From positions 1,364,001 through 1,428,000 of the forward strand of contig NZ_CP013363.1 in assembly GCF_001718315.1 (NCBI RefSeq): a DNA stretch of 64,000 bases, in the 5' to 3' direction. The position numbers and the translations under genes were made by a program. Under the pieces are notes generated by a model, which saw nothing but the letters and a program-made list of their open reading frames with translations, made no database searches and was not told where the DNA came from. Source of the DNA: Burkholderia diffusa. GTDB lineage: Bacteria; Pseudomonadota; Gammaproteobacteria; Burkholderiales; Burkholderiaceae. Within the stretch, counting starts at the first letter, position 1, and each line of letters begins with the position of its first letter. Positions 8,640 to 17,333 of this stretch are shown here, one piece after another.

Positions 8640-8753
8640 TCAATATACGACGACCGGCGCGGGCCGGTAATACACCGGACGCGCCGGCACCACGACGCAG
8701 CCGGCGAGCACCACGGCTGCGGCTGTCAGGATCACGATGGTTCGAAAACGCAT
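8640..8753 (-). CDS. 37-residue lipoprotein
   Basis: A tiny reading frame: a basic start MRFRT, a hydrophobic core, a clean lipobox LAGC with Cys at residue 19, and a short tail made mostly of Val, Pro, Tyr and Arg (VYYRPAPVVVY). The perfect signal peptide and lipobox in so short a frame, and its place between two co-oriented genes of the ECF operon, argue that it is real. The tail is related in flavour to the YXWXGXW proteins beside it but lacks the Trp repeats. Function unknown. Confidence 0.6.
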   Translation of the reverse strand: MRFRTIVILTAAAVVLAGCVVVPARPVYYRPAPVVVY

Positions 8754-8822
8754 GGCTCGACTGATGAGGTTGTGTGGAAGTCTTGCCGCACGGACACTGC
8801 GCGCCGCGCGACACCCTGCGCG

Positions 8823-9122
8823 TCACGCCCAGTGGCCCGGCACCCAGCGCCAGTTCGGGCCGCGCGCGGCCCAGTGTCCGGGCACCCAGCGGTAACCGGC
8901 ACGCATCACTTGCCAATGGCCTGGAATCCACACGTAGCGGCCGTGCCGCCAGTGCCAGTGGCCCTGATCCCATACGTAGCCCGCGCGCGGCGCCGGCATC
9001 ACTTCGACGCGCGGCGGCGGTGGTGCGACCGGTGCGACGATGACGGCCTGCGCGAATGCGGCGGACGCCGCCAGTGCAGCCACGCAACCGGCGGCGAACC
9101 GTAATGAAATGGAAAGTTTCAT
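8823..9122 (-). CDS. YXWXGXW-repeat exported protein
   Basis: A 99-residue protein with a Sec signal peptide (MKLSIS, then an alanine-rich core ending AFA-QA), a Pro/Val linker, and four aromatic repeats: YVWDQGHWHW, YVWIPGHW, YRWVPGHW and WRWVPGHW. It is the first gene of the operon that continues with a 37-residue lipoprotein, the ECF sigma factor, the putative anti-sigma protein and the CnrX-like sensor. The promoter-like motif at 9170-9202 lies about 50 bases upstream. Such proteins are thought to sit in the periplasm or outer membrane; the repeats could bind metal or peptidoglycan, but this is untested. Confidence 0.8.
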   Translation of the reverse strand: MKLSISLRFAAGCVAALAASAAFAQAVIVAPVAPPPPRVEVMPAPRAGYVWDQGHWHWRHGRYVWIPGHWQVMRAGYRWVPGHWAARGPNWRWVPGHWA

Positions 9123-9169
9123 GCAAGACTCCGAAGCATCGTTCCCCGGCCGGAAGTGGCCGTTCGTTC

Positions 9170-9202
9170 GTTAAACGACGCATGCGGAGAAATCCGTCGC
9201 GA
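9170..9202 (-). promoter_or_regulatory. Putative ECF-sigma promoter of the sigma operon
   Basis: On the minus strand: TCGCGACGGATTTC, 12 bases, GTTTAAC. This matches the element at 5000-5032 in both blocks and in spacing. It stands 48 bases before the first gene of the ECF operon, so positive autoregulation by the sigma factor is the simplest reading (inference). Confidence 0.55.
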
Positions 9203-9415
9203 TACACGCAAATAAATGTCTGCCGCGCCGGCAACGCGCGCACATTCATCGACGCGCGGGGCCGGCCGTTGATTACCGTCTGTCACAACCCGGCAAAACT
9301 GCGCGACGACAATGCGTATCACCGGGATCCCGCTCGTTTCCGGCCCACGCCCCCGACGCGCTCGCGCACGGCGGGCGGTTCCGCATCTCGCGTGCCATCC
9401 AACGAAAATACGATC

Positions 9416-11101
9416 ATGTCGAACCAGGAAAACCTCCCCGCCGAGTCGAACGAGCCGGCCGCTTCCGTATCGCGTCGCGGCTTCCTGAAACTGGCCGGCG
9501 TCTCCGGCCTCGCCACCGCCGCGGGCGGGCTCGCGGCCGCCCGCGCCGCCGCGTCGAATCCGGACGGCACGCCCGAGCAGGTGCACCTGACGTGGGGCAG
9601 CGACCCGACGTCGGAAGTCGCGATCTCGTGGGCGTCGCTCGCGCCCGCCGTCAATCCGCGCGCACGGATCGTCGCCGACGGCGAACCGGCACGCACCGTG
9701 CACGGCGTGCAGCGCCTCTACACCGACGGCCTGAACGGCGAAACCGTGTTCACGTACCACGCGCGCGTGCACGGCCTGAAGCCGAACACGCGCTACCGCT
9801 ACGAACTGACGGCCGACAACGACAGCAACGCCGCGCAGCCGTTTGCCGCGACCTTCACGACCGCGCCGCGCGGGCGCGCGCCGTTCCGCTTCACGAGCTA
9901 CGGCGACCTCGCGACGCCGAACGGCGCATGGGTGCTGTCGTCGCCGCAAAGCCGCTTCGCGGTGCAGGCCGTCGAGCAGTTCCAGCCGCTGTTCCACCTG
10001 CTGAACGGCGACCTCTGCTACGCGAACCTGAACCCCGGCCATCAACCGGAGGTCTGGCGCGACTTCGGCAACAACAACCAGACGTCGGCCGCGAACCGCC
10101 CGTGGATGCCATGCCCCGGCAATCACGAGATCGAATTCAACAACGGCCCGCAGGGGCTCGACTCGTATCTCGCGCGTTACACGCTCCCGGAGAACGGCAC
10201 GCGCTTTCCGGGCCGCTGGTACAGCTTCCGTGTGAGCTCGGTGCTGTTCATCTCGCTCGACGCCGACGACGTCGTGTACCAGGATGCGGCCGCATTCGTC
10301 GGCGGCCCGAATCCGCTCGTGCCGGCCGCGAGCACCGGCCATGCGCCGATCGAACCGGGCACCTCGTTCTACGTGCGCGGCTACAGCAACGGCGAGCAGA
10401 CGCGCTGGCTCGAGCACACGCTGCGCCACGCGTCGCACGATGACGACATCGACTGGATCGTCGTGCAGATGCACCAGGACGCGCTTAGCTCGTCGAAGAC
10501 TGGCAACGGCTCGGACAAGGGTATCCGCGAGGCATGGCTGCCGCTGTTCGACCGCTACGGCGTCGACCTCGTGCTGTGCGGTCACGATCACGATTACGAG
10601 CGCAGCTATCCGGTGCGCGGCTGCAATCACCGCGCGGGCGTCGATGCGTCGACCGGCGAAGTCGTCGAGACACTGCAGCCGCGTCCGGTCGGGTCGACCG
10701 ACCCGAACAGCACGACGTTCGACACGAGCCACGGCACGATCCACCTGATTCTCGGCGGTGGCGGCACCAGTGCGCCGCTCGACGTATACGGCGAGAACCC
10801 GGCGACCGGCTTTGCGCAGGCCAAGGTCTTCACGAAGCCGAATCGGCCGGTGCCCGGCACCGCGCCGAACACGTTCGTGCGCAAGCCGGCCGATGCGCTC
10901 GAGGATGCGATCTGGTCCGCCCGTCGCGATACGGGCACGGGCTACGGGATCGCCGTGTTCGACCACGATCCGGGCGAGCCGGGCGGCCACACGACGATCA
11001 CGATGCGCTATTACCACGCGCCGGGCGCGGATCACCAGCCGACCGCGCAGTACGAGCTGTTCGAGACGATCGAGCTGAGCAAGAAGCGCGGCAAGCGCTG
11101 A
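9416..11101 (+). CDS. Purple-acid-type metallophosphoesterase, Tat-exported
   Basis: A 561-residue protein with a twin-arginine signal (SRRGFLKLAG, then an alanine/glycine-rich core to about residue 45). An N-terminal fibronectin-type domain follows (VHLTWGSDPTSEVAISWAS to TTAPRGRAPF, about residues 55-160). The calcineurin-like phosphoesterase domain shows HLLNGDLCY, CPGNHEIEF, VQMHQD and CGHDHDYERSYP, which supply the two-metal ligands of purple acid phosphatases. It should hydrolyse phosphomonoesters in the periplasm. The start at 9416 is chosen because it places the Tat motif correctly. It is a single gene followed by a large GC-rich hairpin at 11107-11157. Confidence 0.9.
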   Translation: MSNQENLPAESNEPAASVSRRGFLKLAGVSGLATAAGGLAAARAAASNPDGTPEQVHLTWGSDPTSEVAISWASLAPAVNPRARIVADGEPARTVHGVQRLYTDGLNGETVFTYHARVHGLKPNTRYRYELTADNDSNAAQPFAATFTTAPRGRAPFRFTSYGDLATPNGAWVLSSPQSRFAVQAVEQFQPLFHLLNGDLCYANLNPGHQPEVWRDFGNNNQTSAANRPWMPCPGNHEIEFNNGPQGLDSYLARYTLPENGTRFPGRWYSFRVSSVLFISLDADDVVYQDAAAFVGGPNPLVPAASTGHAPIEPGTSFYVRGYSNGEQTRWLEHTLRHASHDDDIDWIVVQMHQDALSSSKTGNGSDKGIREAWLPLFDRYGVDLVLCGHDHDYERSYPVRGCNHRAGVDASTGEVVETLQPRPVGSTDPNSTTFDTSHGTIHLILGGGGTSAPLDVYGENPATGFAQAKVFTKPNRPVPGTAPNTFVRKPADALEDAIWSARRDTGTGYGIAVFDHDPGEPGGHTTITMRYYHAPGADHQPTAQYELFETIELSKKRGKR

Positions 11102-11106
11102 TGCGG

Positions 11107-11157
11107 CGGCCGCCCGCGGCGCGCGATCGCGGCGCGCGATCGCGCGGCGGGCGGCCG
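11107..11157. terminator. Large GC-rich hairpin after the phosphatase gene
   Basis: CGGCCGCCCGC (11107-11117) pairs perfectly with GCGGGCGGCCG (11147-11157). The loop contains two adjacent copies of GCGCGCGATCGCG, itself partly palindromic. There is no U-tract, so it may slow polymerase or protect the 3' end rather than act as a classic intrinsic terminator. Confidence 0.5.
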
Positions 11158-11305
11158 GGGTCGGCTCGTGCGGGACATCGCGCGCAACGCGCGCCGTCCG
11201 CTTTCCGGCAAGACGAATTGATTCACGCGGATCGCGCCGAGCCCGTTCGACCGAACGTTGCATGCGCATCGATACGTGGCTCGCCTTCGCAAGCCGTTTG
11301 ATCGA

Positions 11306-11938
11306 CTAGCCGCGCGATTCCAGCGCGATGCGCACGGCCAGTCCGGCCAGCACGGTCCCCATCAACCAGCGCTGCACGCGCGCCCAGACTGGCCGACCGG
11401 CAAGAAACGCCGCGATCGAACCGGCCATGCTCGCGATCAGCGCGTTGACGCAGACGCTCACCGCAATCTGCACGCAGCCGAGTGCCAGCGATTGCGCGAG
11501 CACGCTGCCGTGCCCCGGCGAAATGAACTGCGGCAGCAGCGACAGATACATCACCGCGATCTTCGGGTTCGCGAGATTGGTGACGAAGCCCATCGTGAAG
11601 AGCCGCGCGCCGCTGTCGTGCGGCAACTGCCGGACCTGAAACGCCGAGCGCCCGCCCGGTTTGAGCGCCTGCCATGCGAGATACGCCAGGTACAGCGCCC
11701 CGGAGAAACGCAGTGCGTCATACGCGTACGGCACGGTCAGCACCAGTGCGGTAATGCCGAATGCCGCGCAGAACATGTAGAACACAAACCCCAGCGCGAC
11801 GCCGCCGAGCGACACCAGCCCCGCGCGGCGGCCCTGGCAAATCGAGCGCGAGATCAGGTAGATCATGTTCGGGCCGGGCGTCAGGACCATCCCGAGCGAC
11901 ACGAGTCCGAAGGCAATCAGGGTGGGCAAGGCCGGCAC
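11306..11938 (-). CDS. LysE/RhtB family amino-acid exporter
   Basis: A 210-residue membrane protein with about six hydrophobic segments. It carries the LysE/RhtB signature near the N-terminus (GMVLTPGPNMIYLISRSICQGRRAGLVSLGG) and the internal FVTNLANPKIAVMYLSLLPQF block. Members export amino acids or related metabolites across the inner membrane. The start is a GTG at 11938 with AAGGAG six bases upstream; no ATG gives a sensible N-terminus. It lies 131 bases after a LysR-type regulator in the same direction, so the two may be transcribed together. The substrate cannot be told from sequence. Confidence 0.88.
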   Translation of the reverse strand: MPALPTLIAFGLVSLGMVLTPGPNMIYLISRSICQGRRAGLVSLGGVALGFVFYMFCAAFGITALVLTVPYAYDALRFSGALYLAYLAWQALKPGGRSAFQVRQLPHDSGARLFTMGFVTNLANPKIAVMYLSLLPQFISPGHGSVLAQSLALGCVQIAVSVCVNALIASMAGSIAAFLAGRPVWARVQRWLMGTVLAGLAVRIALESRG

Positions 11939-12069
11939 GGCAGTCTCCTTCGAGGCAGTGGAGTCAAGGCGAATGCCCCACAATGTATTGCATGTCGGCG
12001 GCGCCCGGCATGAATAAACTGCAAGTCGCTCATGAGCGCGGTTCATCGCCTCGTCGCGCTGCCGATGCG

Positions 12070-12966
12070 CTACTTTGCCTTTTTCGTTCGCGCGTGAATC
12101 GCCCTTCCCGCCTTCGCGCGCTGAGCGTCGACCAGCTTCACGAATGCGTCGGCGACCGCATTGCCGGTCGCGTTCCACGACAGCCGCACGGAACGGTGCA
12201 ACCCGGGCGACAGTTCCAGCACCTGGCCGCCGAAGCGGGTATAGGTGAGCGTGATGCGCGGGACGATCGACACGCCCATTCCCGCCTCCGCCATCGACAG
12301 GATGGTCCGCATCTCGACCACGTTGAATGCGGCGCGAAGCGACGCCCCGTTGCGCGCGAAGTAATCCTCGATGACCGGCCCGCACCCCGCCTTCGAGAAA
12401 ATGAACGACATCGCGGACAACCGTTTCGCGGACACGCTCTTGCGGCCGTCGAACGTGCCGTCCGCCGCCACGGCGACGAAATCCTCGTCGAGCAGCGGCA
12501 GATTGTTCGCGAAGGTCTTCGTGCCGGCGACCACGCCGACGTCGGCAGTGCCGTCGTCGAGCCATTCTTCGACCTCCGCGTCCGTGCCTTCGAGCAGTAC
12601 CGCCGTCACGCCCTCATGCGCTGCCTTCAACGCCTCGAGCGCGGGGACGACGAACGCGAGGGACACGCTCGGCAGCGACGCGACCACCAGCCGGCCTTCG
12701 AGCTTGCCGCGCGAGAGGCCGAACTGCTGGCGCAGCGTCCGTGCTTCTCGAACCACGTTCTGCACATACGGCCACAGGCGTTCGCCGGCAGCGGTCAGGA
12801 CGACCGGCTGGCGATCGCGCAACAGCAGCTTGACCTCGGTGATGTCCTCCAGTTCGGTCAACGCATGACTGATCGCGGATTGACTGCGACTGAGCCGCTC
12901 GGCCGCGGCCGTCAGCGAGCCGAGTTCGACCACGGCCGCCAAGGCCTGCAACTGCGCAAGCGTCAT
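12070..12966 (-). CDS. LysR family transcriptional regulator
   Basis: A 298-residue LysR-type regulator. The winged helix-turn-helix occupies residues 1-60 (LQALAAVVELGSLTAAAERL, then SQSAISHALTELE). The effector-binding domain follows (about 90-290), with GRLVVASLPSVSLAFVVPAL opening it and AGMGVSIVPRITL near the end. It stands divergent from the TauE/SafE permease, 339 bases away, with an inverted repeat of LysR type next to its own start (12987-13003). The usual arrangement predicts control of the divergent gene and itself; the downstream LysE gene may also belong to the regulon. Confidence 0.92.
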   Translation of the reverse strand: MTLAQLQALAAVVELGSLTAAAERLSRSQSAISHALTELEDITEVKLLLRDRQPVVLTAAGERLWPYVQNVVREARTLRQQFGLSRGKLEGRLVVASLPSVSLAFVVPALEALKAAHEGVTAVLLEGTDAEVEEWLDDGTADVGVVAGTKTFANNLPLLDEDFVAVAADGTFDGRKSVSAKRLSAMSFIFSKAGCGPVIEDYFARNGASLRAAFNVVEMRTILSMAEAGMGVSIVPRITLTYTRFGGQVLELSPGLHRSVRLSWNATGNAVADAFVKLVDAQRAKAGRAIHARTKKAK

Positions 12967-12986
12967 CTCGCCTCCTTGTTTCGATC

Positions 12987-13003
12987 CATGTATTTTTCAC
13001 ATG
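12987..13003. promoter_or_regulatory. LysR-type inverted repeat in divergent spacer
   Basis: CATGT, seven bases, ACATG: a short dyad containing the T-N11-A signature of LysR sites, 20 bases before the LysR gene. It is in an AT-rich patch of the otherwise GC-rich spacer 12967-13305. I see nothing else definite in that 339-base spacer. Confidence 0.4.
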
Positions 13004-13305
13004 ATAGAGCCACGCATCATGAATTGCATTGAAGTGCGCCGACGATACTCGACGGGCGCGGTCCCGCGCCCGATGCCCCGCGCCGCGCTCCGGTAAGATT
13101 CAGCCTCGAACCGTGTCGAACGAGTCGCCGTGGCACGCGCAGGCTTGCGCCCGCGCGCCGAAACCTGCCTGTCGAATGCCGACGGCGGACGAAGCAACGG
13201 GCGGCCGGTTCGGCACAAATTCCAGCAACGGCGTGCGCGATCGCACGCACCGGCAACGGGAGCCGTCGACCGCCCCGCCGCCACTCATGTCTCGACCTGC
13301 TCCCG

Positions 13306-14154
13306 ATGATTCATCTCGATCTGACTGAAGGTGTGTTGGTTTCCAGCCTGCACGGGCTTGCGCTGCTCGACCTGATCGGCATCGCCGTCGCACTGCTGCT
13401 CGGCGGGATGGTCAAGGGGATCACGGGCATCGGCGTTCCGCTGGTGGCAATGCCGATCCTGAGCCAGTTCCTGACGATCCGGCATGCGGTGCTGCTGCTG
13501 TCGATGCCGATCATCCTCGGCAACATCCCGCAGGCGCTGGAAGGCGGCGAGCTACTGGCGACCGCGCGCAAGATCGCCGCGCCGATCGCGGGCACCGTGC
13601 TCGGCAACGTCGTCGGCGTCGCGATTCTCCTGTCGCTGAACGCGGGCCACGCCCAGGCCGCGTCGGGCGCGCTGCTGATCGTCGCCGCGGCGCTGATGCT
13701 GAGCGCGCCGAAACTGAGCCTGCCGGAGGCATGGCAAAAACCGGTCGGATTCGCGCTCGGGTTCGGCGCGGCACTGATGGAGAGCATTGCGTCGGTGCCG
13801 GGGCCGCTGCTCGCCACCTACCTGATTTCCTCCGGCGCGACCGGCCGCGCGTTCACGAAACAGATCGCGATCATCCTCGTGGTGTCGATCGTCACGCTGA
13901 TCACGACGTTCAGCGGCGCCGCGCACGCAAGCGCCGCCGACCTCGCGATTTCGGCGGCGGCCAGCCTGCCCGCCATCGCCGGCATGTGGCTCGTTCGCCC
14001 GCTGCGGGACAGGATGTCACCGCGCGTATTTCGGGTGGTCGTCCTGCTGTTCGTGCTGGTGGCCGCGTCCCAGATGATCTGGAAGTCGGGCGTCTTCCGG
14101 CACGCGGCATCGCCCGTCGGGCAGGTTGGCGGCCCGCACGCAACCGCGAAATGA
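13306..14154 (+). CDS. TauE/SafE family anion permease
   Basis: A 282-residue polytopic membrane protein with about eight hydrophobic segments in two similar halves. The first half carries the TauE/SafE signature LLGGMVKGITGIGVPLVAMPIL; the second half has LGFGAALMESIASVPGPLLATYLISSG. Family members move sulfite, sulfoacetate or other organosulfur and carboxylate anions. The divergent LysR-type regulator suggests inducible expression. The substrate is open. The C-terminal 15 residues after the last membrane segment are hydrophilic. Confidence 0.88.
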   Translation: MIHLDLTEGVLVSSLHGLALLDLIGIAVALLLGGMVKGITGIGVPLVAMPILSQFLTIRHAVLLLSMPIILGNIPQALEGGELLATARKIAAPIAGTVLGNVVGVAILLSLNAGHAQAASGALLIVAAALMLSAPKLSLPEAWQKPVGFALGFGAALMESIASVPGPLLATYLISSGATGRAFTKQIAIILVVSIVTLITTFSGAAHASAADLAISAAASLPAIAGMWLVRPLRDRMSPRVFRVVVLLFVLVAASQMIWKSGVFRHAASPVGQVGGPHATAK

Positions 14155-14357
14155 TGCCGGCCGTCCGCCATCGCGCCGAGGATACCGCCCCGCCGCCACG
14201 GCATCGCGCATGCGTTCTGAAAGCTGACCAGCGTAGTATTCGCAGCCTCGACGTGCCGCGCCCGACTCCCTGAAAGCGGCCACGCGCGGTTCGGACCGAC
14301 GTTGCCGTCTGCCACCCGAACGCGACGTCGGCGACGGTGCGATTTGAGAGGCGAGAA

Positions 14358-14438
14358 ATGGATACATACGTGTTGCTGGGCTGCGGATTCGGCCTCGGTT
14401 TGCTGATTGCCATCTGGGGGATCTGGTCGCTCAGGTGA
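14358..14438 (+). CDS. 26-residue single-pass membrane peptide
   Basis: A very short frame: MDTYVLLGCGFGLG followed by LLIAIWGIWSLR and stop. It is essentially one hydrophobic helix with a basic end. A purine-rich ribosome-site-like stretch (GAGAGGCGAG) ends four bases before the ATG. Small one-helix proteins of this type exist in Burkholderia and often tune larger membrane complexes, but no partner is visible. It could also be a chance frame; the ribosome site and clean membrane-helix pattern are the only support. Confidence 0.4.
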   Translation: MDTYVLLGCGFGLGLLIAIWGIWSLR

Positions 14439-14640
14439 GCCCGCCTGCTCCGGCGCAAGCAATTCGTCAACGGAAGCACGGCGAATCGTGTTTCCCGGCC
14501 AGCCCACCGATCGATTCGCAGTCCGACATGACTGGCCCGCGATGCACGAACGCTCAAATCCGCCGTATCTCGTCCGCCGGTCCAGTCCGGTACGTTGTCC
14601 CGCTTCAGCCCGGATCCGCAAGACGCGTTAGACTGTCCGG

Positions 14641-14901
14641 ATGGAACAATGCCGTTATTGCCAGAGAATCCGCGATGAATGGGATTGCCACGGGGACGAA
14701 TGCCGCCGGGCAATCGCGAAGGCACTGCGCCGGCAGCGCGCCGGCCTGCCGATGGTGCCCGATCGCATCCGCAACGAGCTGCCGACCGGCGCGCCGACCC
14801 AGCAGGTGATCGCGGTCCTGTCGCGCCAGCGCCTGCGCGCCCGCCGCGGCAACGAGGAACGCCGCGAACGCAAGAAGATCGACGACGCCGACGGCGTCTG
14901 A
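14641..14901 (+). CDS. Small Cys-containing basic protein, unknown
   Basis: An 86-residue protein. The N-terminus has C4-x2-C7 and C16-x4-C21, a spacing that could bind zinc. The rest is strongly charged and helix-prone (AIAKALRRQRAGLP, then RQRLRARRGNEERRERKK). It may be a small nucleic-acid-binding zinc protein, but this is only suggested by the cysteines and charge. I do not recognise the family. It lies alone between the 26-residue frame and the DUF4148 gene. Confidence 0.5.
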   Translation: MEQCRYCQRIRDEWDCHGDECRRAIAKALRRQRAGLPMVPDRIRNELPTGAPTQQVIAVLSRQRLRARRGNEERRERKKIDDADGV

Positions 14902-15157
14902 TCCGGCAACGCCCCCATTCCGCCCTGCCCGCCGCCGCCACGCCGTCGGCCGTTCGCCCGTGGGCCGCGCCTCGCCGCCACCGCCCCATATCGACATGGA
15001 ACGGGGACGGATCGAATTTCTGGCGGGATTATTACTCCGTCGGCAACGATCTTTCGTCGGAATCCACGTTTACCCTGAGTCGGCCGACGCCTACGATGTA
15101 ATCAATCGCTTACGACACGGTGTCGCCGGCGAACTCATTAAAACATCGGAGGTCATC

Positions 15158-15457
15158 ATGAAATCGCTCGTTTCCGCAGTCGTTGCCGCTGTTGCCCTGT
15201 CCGCTTCGTTCGGTGCATTCGCCCAAAGCACCGTGACCCGCGCACAAGTGCGCAACGAACTCGTCCAACTCGAAAGCGCCGGCTACAAGCCGAGCCAGTC
15301 GAGCCCGTACTACCCGGCCGACATCCAGGCCGCGCAAGCGCGTGTGCACGCCGCCGACGCCAGCGGCTACGGCGCACAACCGGCCCCGGTCGTCCAGGGC
15401 GGCGCACCGGCAGCGAAGGTGCAGAACGCGCGCGACTCGGTCTACTTCGGCCACTAA
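15158..15457 (+). CDS. DUF4148 exported protein
   Basis: A 99-residue protein with a Sec signal peptide (MKSLVSAVVAAVALSASFGAFA, cut before QS). The mature DUF4148 pattern follows: TRAQVRNELVQLESAGYKP, SSPYYPADIQAAQARV, and a Gly/Ala/Pro-rich tail. This small family is abundant in Burkholderia and is expressed in the periplasm; function unknown. The start has CGGAGG seven bases upstream. A stem-loop (GCGAGCCC/GGGCTCGC, 15499-15524) lies about 40 bases after the stop and may end the transcript. Confidence 0.85.
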   Translation: MKSLVSAVVAAVALSASFGAFAQSTVTRAQVRNELVQLESAGYKPSQSSPYYPADIQAAQARVHAADASGYGAQPAPVVQGGAPAAKVQNARDSVYFGH

Positions 15458-15557
15458 GCCCGCCGCTGCGTGCATCGCGCGCCGTTCGCGCGGATCCGGC
15501 GAGCCCGTCTCGTGATGGGCTCGCTGCATTTCGGCGGCACACACGGCCGATCCGCCG

Positions 15558-17333
15558 TCAGCGGCTGCCGCCCGCCGCCACGCGGCTGCCCGCATCCGCG
15601 CCGATCCCGCCGCCCAGCAGTTCCTGGTAGCGCACGCATGCGCACTGCGCGGACGTCTTCGCCGCATACATCGCCGCGTCGGCCTTGACCAGCAGTTCCT
15701 CGGCCGACGCGCCATCGGCCGGATATTCGCTGACGCCGATGCTAGCGCCCACGGCCAGCTGACGTTCGCCGAACTCCAGTTCCTCGGCCATCACGATCTG
15801 GATACGCGACGCGATATCGCCGATCACCTCGGGCGATTGCACGTCCGAGATCAGCACGATGAATTCGTCGCCGCCGAGCCGCGCGGCCATGTCGCCGCTG
15901 CGCAGCACGAGGCTAAGCCGTTTCGCGACGGCGACGAGCGTGCGATCGCCTGCCGCGTGTCCGTGCTGATCGTTGATCTGCTTGAAGCGGTCGAGATCGA
16001 CGAACATCACCGCCAGCCCCTCGCGCACCGCGGCCGCATGCCGGATCGCGGCCTCGAGACGCTCCATGAACAACATGCGGTTCGGCAGCCCGGTCAACGG
16101 ATCGTGACCGGCGAGGTGCGCGAGCTCCAGTTGCTTCGCGCGCAGCATCGCGACCTGCGTGCGGATCTCGACACGCATGCTGTCGAAACAGCGCGCCAGC
16201 ACGCCGATCTCGTCGGCCCGCGCGACGGGCAATCGTTCGGCCGCCGGATCGTCGAACACATGGGTCGCCGCGCGCGCGAGCATCTGCAACGGACTCGTGA
16301 TCGCACGCGCGAACAGGATCGCGAGAATCACAGCCGCCAGGCTCATCAAGAACACCATCCGGATGATTCGCCCGCCGAGAATCCCGGCCGGCGCCAGCAC
16401 GTCCGTGAGCGGACGCGCCATGCCGAGCACGACGAAGCGGTTGCCCTCGTTGTTGCCGAACGGCGTGCGCACGAACGCGAGCATCTCGCCCGGCACATCG
16501 TCGGGCTGCGCGAGGCCATTGAGCGTCACGTTCGTGCGCGTCCCGACGAACAGCAGCCGCGTGCCGGGAAAGCGATCCTGCATCAGCACGCGCCGGCCGC
16601 GATCGAAACCGAAGGTCTGCGACGGATCGGGATGCACGAGGAAATCGCCCCACTCGTTCGCGAGGAACACCGTGTAGTCCTGCGGCAGGTCGCGTTCGAG
16701 CCGATCGAACATGCGCGACAGCTCGACGTCGACGACCAGCGCGCCGACGACCACGCCGGCCTGGTCGACGACCGGCGTGCCCACGCGCACGATCGGCAGC
16801 CCTTCGGCCGCATGCGCGCCGGTCTCGTGATTGATCACGATCGGCGACAGGTAGATATGACCGGGTGCCGTCGCAAGCGTCTCGAATACGTAGGGGAACT
16901 GCCCTTTCTCCTGGAATTCACTCTCCGGCAGCACGACGATGCCGCGCGCATCGCGAACGACGCGAATCCGCTCGAGCCCGAAATCGCCACGCGCGATCAG
17001 CCGGATCTGAAGGTACTCGACGTGATTCTTCATGAAGCTCAAATACACGCGCTCGAGCCGCGAGCGTGGCGCGCGATCGGTGCCGTCGCTGCTCGCGACG
17101 AACGCCGCCGACGGCAATTGCGCGAGCACGAGCGCATCGTCGGCCACGTCGGCCAGCGCGGTCGTGAAGCGCTGTCCGAGCAATTGCGTCGACATCAGCA
17201 GGCTGTGCTGCGCTTCCTGCACGAGCATCGTCCGATTCGCGCGGTAGGTGTAGTAGCCGGTCGTGCCGGATGCAATCACGCCGATGCACGCGAACAGCAT
17301 CGACAGCTTCGACGTGAGCCCGAGCCTGATCAT
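15558..17333 (-). CDS. Cache-HAMP-GGDEF diguanylate cyclase
   Basis: A 591-residue membrane protein. Segment one (about residues 7-29) is followed by a large periplasmic Cache-like sensor (about 30-270), a second membrane segment (about 300-325), a HAMP linker and a GGDEF domain (about 405-570). The active-site motif is intact (GGDEF, 487-491). The product-inhibition I-site is also intact (R478 and D481 in RSGD, five residues before GGDEF). It should make cyclic di-GMP in response to a periplasmic signal. The ATG overlaps the stop of the upstream PotD-like binding-protein gene (ATGA at 17330-17333), so the two are made together and probably act together. Confidence 0.93.
   Translation of the reverse strand: MIRLGLTSKLSMLFACIGVIASGTTGYYTYRANRTMLVQEAQHSLLMSTQLLGQRFTTALADVADDALVLAQLPSAAFVASSDGTDRAPRSRLERVYLSFMKNHVEYLQIRLIARGDFGLERIRVVRDARGIVVLPESEFQEKGQFPYVFETLATAPGHIYLSPIVINHETGAHAAEGLPIVRVGTPVVDQAGVVVGALVVDVELSRMFDRLERDLPQDYTVFLANEWGDFLVHPDPSQTFGFDRGRRVLMQDRFPGTRLLFVGTRTNVTLNGLAQPDDVPGEMLAFVRTPFGNNEGNRFVVLGMARPLTDVLAPAGILGGRIIRMVFLMSLAAVILAILFARAITSPLQMLARAATHVFDDPAAERLPVARADEIGVLARCFDSMRVEIRTQVAMLRAKQLELAHLAGHDPLTGLPNRMLFMERLEAAIRHAAAVREGLAVMFVDLDRFKQINDQHGHAAGDRTLVAVAKRLSLVLRSGDMAARLGGDEFIVLISDVQSPEVIGDIASRIQIVMAEELEFGERQLAVGASIGVSEYPADGASAEELLVKADAAMYAAKTSAQCACVRYQELLGGGIGADAGSRVAAGGSR

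Noticed and set aside
9119..11269. 716-codon minus-strand frame opposite the phosphatase
   Set aside because: Low-complexity Arg/Ala/Val product; the plus strand carries a complete purple-acid-type phosphatase with Tat signal and metal motifs.
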